Shown here piece after piece: positions 38,838-45,085 of a stretch of DNA of 64,000 nt. The translations under genes and the position numbers were made by a program. A model generated the notes under the pieces. The model saw only the letters and a list, made by a program, of their open reading frames with translations, had not been told where the DNA came from and did not search any database. The first letter of the stretch is position 1, and every line of letters starts with the position of its first letter. Source of the stretch: an uncultured Anaerolineae bacterium (GTDB lineage: Bacteria > Chloroflexota > Anaerolineae > CG2-30-64-16). Location: NCBI GenBank assembly GCA_937124585.1, contig CAKZKT010000130.1, forward strand, positions 17,615 through 81,614. The letters are read 5' to 3'.

Positions 38838-39971
38838 ATGCGTATCGCCCTGTTCACCGAAACCTTCCTCCCAAAGACGGACGGCGTCGTCAACACCCTC
38901 TGTCACGTGCTGGACCACCTGGCGCGCCGCGGGCACGCCAGCTTGCTCTTTGCCCCGGCCGGCGGCCCGGGGCGTTACGCGCAGACGCCGGTGATCGGCC
39001 TGCCGGCCGTGCCGTTCCCGCTCTATCCGGAGCTCAAGCTCGTGCCGCCCACCGTGGACGTGAGTGACCGCCTGGCAGCCTTTGGCCCCGACCTGATCCA
39101 CGTCTTCAACCCTGTGTCGCTGGGGGTCGCGGGCCTGCGCCACGCGCGCGAGCTGGGCATCCCGGTCGCAGCTTCCTACCAGACCGACCTGCCCGGCTTT
39201 GCCGCGCGCTGGGGGTTGGGGCTCTTCAGCGATCTGTTGTGGGGCTACTTGCGCTGGGTGCATGACCAGGCCGACCTCAACTTCTGCCCATCGCGCTTCA
39301 CATTGCGGGAATTGGCGCAGCGCGGTTTTCGCAACCTGCGCGTTTGGGGCCGCGGGGTGGACACGGAACGTTTTCATCCCTGCCATGCCAGCGCCGACTG
39401 GCGAGCGCGCTTGACGGACGGCCACCCCGACGCGCCGCTGATCGTGGCCGTGAGCCGGATCGCGCCCGAAAAACGCCTGGCGATGTTGCGGCCGGTGATA
39501 GACGCGCTGTTGGGGGCGCGCCTGGCCATTATCGGCGACGGCCCGGGACGCTGGCTGCTGGAGGGCCAGTTTGCCGGCACGCCCACCCTCTTCACCGGCT
39601 ACCTGCGGGGAGCCGACCTGGCGGCCGCCTACGCCTCGGCCGATATCTTCGTCCTCACCGGCGCCAACGAGACGTTCGGCAACGTCGTGCTGGAGGCGAT
39701 GGCTTCGGGCCTGCCCGTGGTGGTGCCCGACACCGGTGGCCAGATGGACCACGTGCAGCACGAGGTCAACGGCCTGATCTACAGGGCGGAGGACGGCGAC
39801 GCTTTGACGGCGGCCGTGGCGCGGCTGGCCGCCGACCTGCCGCTGGCGCGACGCCTGGGCGCCGCAGGTCGGGCCTATGCAGAAAGGCAACGCTGGGACG
39901 TGATCCTGGACGGGCTGCTGACCGACTGGCAGGCGCTCATCCCGCCGCGGCGACTGGCTCTGGCAGCATAA
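38838..39971 (+). CDS. GT4 glycosyltransferase (MgtA/SQD2-like)
   Basis: The 377-residue enzyme resembles GDP-mannose-dependent mannosyltransferases and sulfoquinovosyltransferases that build glycolipids. It has the start RIALFTETFLPKTDGVVNTL, then PVAASYQTDLPGFAARWGLG, PSRFTLRELAQRGF and WGRGVDTERFHP. The donor-site series VSRIAPEKRL, IIGDGPGRWLLE, FTGYLRGADLAAAYASADIF, ETFGNVVLEAMASGLPVV follows. Product specificity cannot be read from sequence. It is followed after 17 bp by a PHP-domain gene, likely in one operon. Confidence 0.88.
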   Translation: MRIALFTETFLPKTDGVVNTLCHVLDHLARRGHASLLFAPAGGPGRYAQTPVIGLPAVPFPLYPELKLVPPTVDVSDRLAAFGPDLIHVFNPVSLGVAGLRHARELGIPVAASYQTDLPGFAARWGLGLFSDLLWGYLRWVHDQADLNFCPSRFTLRELAQRGFRNLRVWGRGVDTERFHPCHASADWRARLTDGHPDAPLIVAVSRIAPEKRLAMLRPVIDALLGARLAIIGDGPGRWLLEGQFAGTPTLFTGYLRGADLAAAYASADIFVLTGANETFGNVVLEAMASGLPVVVPDTGGQMDHVQHEVNGLIYRAEDGDALTAAVARLAADLPLARRLGAAGRAYAERQRWDVILDGLLTDWQALIPPRRLALAA

Positions 39972-39988
39972 GACAGAAAAGGAAAGTT

Positions 39989-40723
39989 ATGGGACGAGCA
40001 GACCTGCATCTTCACACCACTTACAGCGACGGCATGGGCACGGTCGAGGCGGTGCTGGAGGCCGCGCGACGTGCCGGGCTCGATGTTATTGCCATCACCG
40101 ATCACGACACGCTGCAGGGCGCGCTGCGCGGCCGTGACCTCGGCCCGCGTTACGGCGTGGGCGTGATCCCCGGCTGCGAGATCACCACGGCCGAGGGGCA
40201 TCTGCTGGCCTACTGGATCGAGAAGCCCATCCCGCCGGGCTTGTCGTTGATCGAGACGCTGCTGCGCGTCGGGGACCAGGGCGGCCTGTGTGTTGCGGCG
40301 CATCCCACGGCCCAATGGGTGCCCAGCCTGGGCACCAAGGCCGTGTGGCGCGCACTACAACATCCTGAAGCGAGCCGCATCCTGGTCGGCATCGAGGTCC
40401 ACAACATGGGGCTGCCGCGGCTGGTGAACAACCGGGGCGCACTGGCGCTCGGGCGGGCGACCGGCCTGGCGCAACTGGCGAACACCGACTCGCACATGTT
40501 GTGGACCATCGGGCTGTGCGCTACCGGCTTCCCGGGCGTTTCGCCGCAAGCCTTGCGCCGTTCGCTAGAGGAGCACACCTGCCAGCCGCTGATCGCCCCG
40601 CGACCGGGCGGTTTCGTTGCCAGCTGGCTCGTGCAGTCGCTGATCCGACGGTGGGGTGTCGGCTACTGGAATCCCCAGCCGGGCGCGCCCATCATCCTGC
40701 GTCATCTGAATGCTGTTAAATGA
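39989..40723 (+). CDS. PHP-domain phosphoesterase
   Basis: The 244-residue protein has the PHP metal centre: RADLHLHTTYSDGMG at the start, ITDHDTLQGA, IPGCEITTAEGHLLAYWI, a VAAHPTAQW block and a LANTDSHM end motif. Stand-alone PHP proteins are often 3',5'-nucleoside bisphosphate or histidinol-phosphate-type phosphatases. A role with the preceding glycosyltransferase is possible. ATG 39989 has GGAAAG upstream. A long extension in the same frame overlaps the glycosyltransferase and is a shadow. Confidence 0.85.
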   Translation: MGRADLHLHTTYSDGMGTVEAVLEAARRAGLDVIAITDHDTLQGALRGRDLGPRYGVGVIPGCEITTAEGHLLAYWIEKPIPPGLSLIETLLRVGDQGGLCVAAHPTAQWVPSLGTKAVWRALQHPEASRILVGIEVHNMGLPRLVNNRGALALGRATGLAQLANTDSHMLWTIGLCATGFPGVSPQALRRSLEEHTCQPLIAPRPGGFVASWLVQSLIRRWGVGYWNPQPGAPIILRHLNAVK

Positions 40724-40738
40724 GCGCCGAAGCCGGCG

Positions 40739-40879
40739 CTACAGGTCCAGGCAACGGCCGCGTCTAGGATCGAAGGCGCCGGCCCAGCCCGGCAGATCGC
40801 GCATGGCCCAGGTGGTCTGGAAGATCTCCAGGCGAGGGGGCCGGGTGCTGCCGTCCGAGGCGTGGGGTGATACGCTCAT
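40739..40879 (-). pseudogene. Stub of a sugar-phosphate isomerase/epimerase
   Basis: A 46-codon frame starts at ATG 40879, one base after the desaturase stop on the same strand. Its residues 16-30 (RLEIFQTTWAMRDLPG) look like the N-terminal strand of xylose-isomerase-like TIM-barrel epimerases. The following 15 residues (WAGAFDPRRGRCLDL) do not. The remaining 250 or so residues of such a protein are absent, and a REP-like hairpin (40727-40744) touches its stop. I read it as the 5' end of a gene whose body has been deleted, joined to other sequence. Confidence 0.4.
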
Positions 40880-40880
40880 G

Positions 40881-42042
40881 CTAACCGACCTTCAGCAGCA
40901 CCCTGCCATCGCGCTCGCGCGCCTCGTAGGTCTTCAGCGCGACCCGCGGGGGCGACCGCAGCACCGCGCCGGTGCGGATGTCGAAGCGGCCGTTGTGCTT
41001 GGGGCACTCGATGCACGCGCCCCGCAGGAAGCCTTCGCTCAGGTGCGCATTGCCGTGCGTGCATCTGTCATCGGACGCGAACAACTGGCCGATCCACGTG
41101 CGGTAGATCGCATAGGATTTGCCGCGATGTTCAAAGCGCAGCACTTCGCCCGGCAGCAGCAGGCTCAGGTTGCAGACTTCGACCCACCCATCAGCATCCG
41201 GCGCGGCTTCAGAGACGATCACCTGGCTGGCCTGGCGCGTTTCCGATTGCGGTGGCGACGGAGGCAACGGTCGCTCAAAGTAATAATTGGGGTCCTTTGC
41301 CACGCGCCGCAGGGTGGGGATGATCTCCCGATACGCCGCGATCAGCCCATTGTATGCAGGCGGCATGTAGGCCTTCACCAGCTCATGCAGCTTCGGCAGG
41401 TTATAGTAGGGCACCATCGGGAACATGTGGTGCTCGATGTGGTACCCCATGTTCCAGTAGAGGTACCGGTTGATGGGGTTCATGTAGACGGTGCGCGTGT
41501 TCAGGCGGTGATCCAGCACGTTTTCCGCCAGCCCGGCATGTTGCGTCAGGCCGTAGACCACCATCAACCACGCCCCGTAGATGTTGGGCAGGCCGATGAA
41601 CAGCAACGGGATGATGCTGCGCGTGGCGATCGCCAGGGCAATCACCCCCAGGTAGATCGCCAGATAGATGCGCGCCCGCAGGAACAGCTTGCCGGACTCC
41701 GTTTCGGGGATGAAGGTGCGCTCCTCCGCCGTCATCTTGCCGGCTGCATGGCGCAGCACGCTCCGGAAGTACTTGAAGAAGGTTGGCATGTTGAAAAACT
41801 TCAAGATCAAGCCCGGCACCGAGAGCGGCCGTTGCAAAGCGATCTCTGCATCGCGGCCGACGATGATGGTGTCGCTGTGATGCCGGGCATGGCTCCAGCG
41901 CCAGACCACCGCTTCACGCATGACCATGAAGGATGCGATTTCATTTCGCGTCCGCCAGGCCGCGCTCAACGGCCAGACGCGACTTTTCGCCTACCAGGCT
42001 GTAATCGCGAATTGATCTCTGTGTTTGAACTCCTGTTGTCAT
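40881..42042 (-). pseudogene. Fatty acid desaturase-Rieske protein with deleted first histidine box
   Basis: Intact relatives run MTT...DYSLVG...ERGLA, a first box HExxH, a second box HxxHH, a third HIEHH and sometimes a Rieske domain. Here ATG 42042 with GGGAG upstream gives the proper start (IRDYSLVGEKSRLAVERGLADAK) and then TGA. A second frame starts inside the conserved IASFMVMREAVVWRWSHARHH region and runs to 40881. It has the third box GYHIEHHMFP and a C-terminal Rieske site (CTHGNAHLSEG, CPKHNGRFD). About 90 codons with the first histidine box are missing at about 41945, and the frame changes there. Without that box the di-iron site cannot form, so the gene is dead for desaturation. 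Confidence 0.8.
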
Positions 42043-42120
42043 GACACAGTCTCCCGACGATATTTTCCACTCCGACGCTGATCTGGCCCGCCCCTGGCCT
42101 GCGACATCAGGCTACATCAA

Positions 42121-42261
42121 ACAGAGGGGCAGGTGAAGTAGCTTTGTTGGGGATAGGCGGTTCAGCGGGCGTCGAAGCCGAACAGGTGCACCTGGTCGCC
42201 GCCCCAACTGGCGCGCGGGATGAGGCGCAGGCCGGCGGTTTCGGCCGTCAGCGGCACCTTC
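42121..42261. repeat. Direct repeat copy A (cupin end plus oxidoreductase 3' end)
   Basis: About 141 bp here match 44840-44980 in the same direction at roughly 90% identity (about a dozen differences). The repeat contains the last codons of a cupin gene on the plus strand, facing the last 30 or so codons of a flavin oxidoreductase on the minus strand. The cupin part in this copy is a remnant with no gene in front of it. Confidence 0.85.
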
Positions 42262-44198
42262 ACCAGCCGCTGGTAATTGTTTTCCGTGCGATAGATTGTC
42301 TGCCATTGGCCCGCCGAATCGAGGATCTCCAGATCGAAGGCGCGCGTCATCATGTGCGGGATCTTTACATTGTAGCCACTGCGTGGATAGCTACATGGCA
42401 TCCGCTTCAGATTGTGCAGGTCGCTGTCGAATACCAGCCGCACCAGGTTGAGACGGGTCGGCGCGCCGAAATAGTAGGTCACCGATTCGCCCAGCGGTGC
42501 CCACCAGCCGTTGTCCTCTTTGCCCAGCGACCGATCAATGCCGTTGCGCAGCGGTTCCGGATCGCCCACCGACGCGAATAGCTGCGCCTCCTGACAGATC
42601 TCCGGGATGGGGCGGCGCAGCCCCGGCAACCACGAATCGTCATCCATCAGCCGCTCTTGCAGCTCGCGCAGGTAGTGCTCGTAGACTCCGCGTGGCGAGA
42701 CGCCATGCGCTGCAGCTACGGCAGCCGCAGTGCCGGCTGCCTGGCCGAGCAGCGCGCAGGTGCCCATGACGCGTGTCGAGCTCAGTGCCATGTGGGTGGC
42801 CGAGATGTTGCGTCCGGCAAAAAATAGGTTGCCGATGTTGCGCGAATAGAGGCTGCGATATGGGATGCCGTAGGGTGACGGCGCTTTGTGGAAGATGGTC
42901 GGCTTGCCGGCGTAGTGGATGGCGTCGGGATGGTGATCGTCCATCGGCCAGCCGCCGTAGGCGACGATGTCTTCAAACGGGCCACCCGCCAGGATATCGT
43001 TTTGGGTCAGGATGTGATCGCCTACATAGCGGACGTTTTCGCGTTTGCCCGGCAGTGCGCCGATCCATTCCAGCTCCCAGCAATGGCCGCGGCCGTCCGG
43101 ATGGTTCTTGATGTACGCCCAGACGCCATAGGCGATCTTGAGCAGCTCGTCGCGATTGGCCTCAGCATCGGCGATGGTGTCGCCTGCGCCGCCTACTTCC
43201 AGCCACCAGAAGTTGTGGCCCTCTGGCTTCATCGGCCGATGATTGTCCGGCTCGTTCATCAGCATCAGAAGACGACGGGCGGCGATGGCGCCCATGGTCA
43301 AGAAGTCAACCCGTACAGTTGTGAGCGGCGGGTCGGTGTATCGGGCGATGTCGTAGTCGTAGAAGCCGGTCACGGCGACATCCTGCGGGATGCGCCGACC
43401 ACTCTCCCGCAAGGCACTGATGCCGCCGATCGCCATTGTGTCCGCAGCATAGGCGATCGCGTCCACGTCAGGGACTTCTTTCAGCAGCTGGCGGGTTTGA
43501 GCATAGCCCGATCCGGCGTCGAAGTCGCCGCAGCTGACGCACAGCGTTTCGCCGCAGATCCCTGCGCGCGCCAGTGCCAGGAGAAAGCCCTTCTGTTTTT
43601 CTTCGCTGCTTGTGGTTGTGCAAGGGCCATTCACCAGAGCGATGCGACGACGCCCCTGTGCAATCAGGTGCGTGACGAGTTCCATCATGCCGCCCAGATA
43701 ATCGGCCATGATGCTATCTACTGGCAGGGGATGCACATGCGAACCGGCCACGATGAAGGGGAGTCGGTTTTGGCGCAACGCCTCGAGCAGATCGCGATTG
43801 ACGACGCCGCCAACGAAAATGAGGCCGTGCACATCTGGTGCTTCGACATAGACTTGCGCCTCCTGAGGGTCCATGCGGGTCCGCTGCAATCGAACGACAT
43901 AACCGTGCTGCTCGAGAATCGGTTGGGCGCTGGCATGGATCAGTCCCTCGATGCCGCCTCGAGTCAGCGCCTCCGATTCACGCACCGTGGCTTCGATCCG
44001 TAATAACAGCAAGACCGATTTGACGGTCTGTGCAGCGCGGCCAGTTGGCTTTTTGACGATGTAGCCCGACGCTTCGACCGCCTGCATGACGGCCGTTCGT
44101 GTGGCCTCGTCTACATAGGGGTAATCGTTCAGGACGCGTGAGACGGTCGAGGCGGAGACGTTAGCTAGACGGGCGATCTGGCGAATCGTAGGGCGCAT
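42162..44198 (-). CDS. Chimera: LacI repressor joined in frame to the C-terminal half of an FAD-dependent oxidoreductase
   Basis: From ATG 44198 (GAGG upstream) the first 320 or so residues are a LacI regulator: PTIRQIARLANVSASTVSRVLNDY, a GLIFVGGVV sensor core, AYAADTMAIGGISAL and VTGFYDYDIARYTDPPLTTV. Before the usual C-terminal 20-25 residues the frame passes, near 43235, into the rear half of an FAD_oxidored-family protein (GHNFWWLEVGGAGDTIADAE, PGKRENVRYVGDHIL, LFFAGRNISATHMALSSTRVMG). It ends in an F5/8-type C-like tail. The FAD-binding N-terminal half, with its GxGxxG, is missing. The simplest reading is a large deletion fusing two neighbouring genes. DNA binding could survive; oxidoreductase activity should not. 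Confidence 0.85.
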   Translation of the reverse strand: MRPTIRQIARLANVSASTVSRVLNDYPYVDEATRTAVMQAVEASGYIVKKPTGRAAQTVKSVLLLLRIEATVRESEALTRGGIEGLIHASAQPILEQHGYVVRLQRTRMDPQEAQVYVEAPDVHGLIFVGGVVNRDLLEALRQNRLPFIVAGSHVHPLPVDSIMADYLGGMMELVTHLIAQGRRRIALVNGPCTTTSSEEKQKGFLLALARAGICGETLCVSCGDFDAGSGYAQTRQLLKEVPDVDAIAYAADTMAIGGISALRESGRRIPQDVAVTGFYDYDIARYTDPPLTTVRVDFLTMGAIAARRLLMLMNEPDNHRPMKPEGHNFWWLEVGGAGDTIADAEANRDELLKIAYGVWAYIKNHPDGRGHCWELEWIGALPGKRENVRYVGDHILTQNDILAGGPFEDIVAYGGWPMDDHHPDAIHYAGKPTIFHKAPSPYGIPYRSLYSRNIGNLFFAGRNISATHMALSSTRVMGTCALLGQAAGTAAAVAAAHGVSPRGVYEHYLRELQERLMDDDSWLPGLRRPIPEICQEAQLFASVGDPEPLRNGIDRSLGKEDNGWWAPLGESVTYYFGAPTRLNLVRLVFDSDLHNLKRMPCSYPRSGYNVKIPHMMTRAFDLEILDSAGQWQTIYRTENNYQRLVKVPLTAETAGLRLIPRASWGGDQVHLFGFDAR

Positions 44199-44225
44199 GA
44201 CGGCCTCACCGTGGACTATGGATTT

Positions 44226-44237
44226 GCAACTTGTTGC
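44226..44237. promoter_or_regulatory. Candidate operator of the chimeric LacI regulator
   Basis: GCAAC-TT-GTTGC is an inverted repeat directly downstream of the predicted -10 box of the regulator gene. It takes the same place that the 20-bp operator takes at the first LacI gene. A related half (GCAACAAAC) lies near 44291-44299. Confidence 0.45.
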
Positions 44238-44244
44238 TGACACG

Positions 44245-44273
44245 AATGTAGCATTGTTTCAAGCATGAGTCAA
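44245..44273 (-). promoter_or_regulatory. Sigma70 promoter of the chimeric LacI gene
   Basis: On the minus strand TTGACT (44273-44268) and TACATT (44250-44245) are 17 bp apart. The transcript would start near 44238, at the edge of the GCAAC/GTTGC palindrome. Confidence 0.65.
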
Positions 44274-44523
44274 TAGATCGTCATCGAATTGCAACAAACA
44301 TGAAACTAAAAGGATGGAGTCAGCGGGGGTCGTCGCCAGGCCCGGTGAGAACTGCGCCAGATCCTCGCATCGTCGCACAACGTGCTAGGAGAATGAGCCG
44401 TTTCCCCGTGCCCTCGCCGTCGCGAGACTTTGCAGAACATCTTGCACAGTGCCTGGCACTTCTGGCGGCGATTTTCAGGCAGGGGGCAGGTGCCACGTTG
44501 GGCCTCTCAGCCATCCGGTCCAT
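44274..44523. other. Gap between the LacI chimera and the cupin remnant
   Basis: No convincing gene. It holds the palindrome AGTGCCTGGCACT at 44448-44460, the same core as the repeats at 21058 and 33155, with a related GGTGCCAC at about 44488-44495. The rest shows no recognised signal. Confidence 0.5.
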
Positions 44524-44553
44524 TTGACAGGCCTGGCCGATGCCCTCTATACT
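44524..44553 (+). promoter_or_regulatory. Sigma70 promoter before the cupin remnant
   Basis: TTGACA (44524-44529) and TATACT (44548-44553) are 18 bp apart. Transcription would start near 44560, 18 nt before ATG 44578. This places the ATG at 44540 inside the promoter and supports 44578 as the original cupin start. Confidence 0.65.
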
Positions 44554-44577
44554 CTCGGCAAACGCTGTGTGGAGGTC

Positions 44578-44875
44578 ATGGGTGATTATCCATTGCGCTA
44601 CCGTGCCGGAGACAAATGGTCGTCGCGGCTATCCGATTGGGGGGCAGCAGGGGCTGTTGCAGCATCTGGCGGTTCGGGTCACGACGCCCGCCAATCCGTT
44701 TCGGCCACACCGCCATGAGAGGGAGGAGATCTGGTACATTATCGAGGGTGCGGGGTTGGTGAGCCTCGACGGTGTGGAGCACGCCGTTGAGGCTGGCGAT
44801 GTGATCATTTTGAAGCCGTGGGTGGAGCACGGGCTGCGCACAGAAGGGCAGGTGAAGTGGCTTTGTTTGGGCTGA
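44578..44875 (+). pseudogene. Cupin-domain protein with a frameshift
   Basis: ATG 44578, just after GGAGG, reads MGDYPLRYRAGDKW. The expected continuation (YPIGGQQGLLQHLAVRV, then NPFRPHRHEREEIWYIIEG, GDVIILKPWVEHGL and WLCLG) lies in another frame, so one or two bases are lost or gained between about 44615 and 44635. The RPHRHEREE and PWVEHGL parts are the two cupin metal-binding motifs with His, His, Glu and His present. A functional version would be a small metal-dependent cupin of about 98 residues. Its 3' end is repeated at 42121. Confidence 0.6.
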
Positions 44876-44980
44876 GGCGGTTCAGCAGGTATCGAAGCCG
44901 AACAGGTGCACCCGGTCGCCGCCCCAACTGGCGCGCGGGATGAGGCGCAGGCCGGCGGTTTCGGCCGTCAGCGACACTTT
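44840..44980. repeat. Direct repeat copy B
   Basis: This copy corresponds to 42121-42261, offset by 2719 bp in the same orientation. Here the cupin part is joined to its gene. The oxidoreductase part is only a remnant: the mirror image of copy A. Confidence 0.85.
44882..44980 (-). pseudogene. 3' remnant of a second FAD oxidoreductase gene
   Basis: On the minus strand about 32 codons encode the same C terminus as the chimera at 42162 (a TAETAGLRLIPRASWGGD stretch, then VHLFGFDTC and stop). It differs in the last residues (DTC in place of DAR). Upstream, homology ends near 44985 and no further part of the gene is present before the beta-mannosidase. Confidence 0.75.
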
Positions 44981-45085
44981 TATCGGTTGCACCTTGTGTG
45001 ATGCGTTCATGATCCAGACCACCATCCCCTGTTGCAGCCATCGACACGGCCGCAGCGACATCGTTTGTTACAGGAGAAGGTGCCC

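Noticed and set aside
41970..42161. A separate small gene between the desaturase and the LacI chimera
   Set aside because: The only meaningful frame is the desaturase start (ATG 42042), already assigned; the rest is copy A of the direct repeat.
44540..44577. Start of the cupin gene at ATG 44540
   Set aside because: This ATG lies between the -35 and -10 boxes of a good promoter; the original start is ATG 44578 in a different frame.
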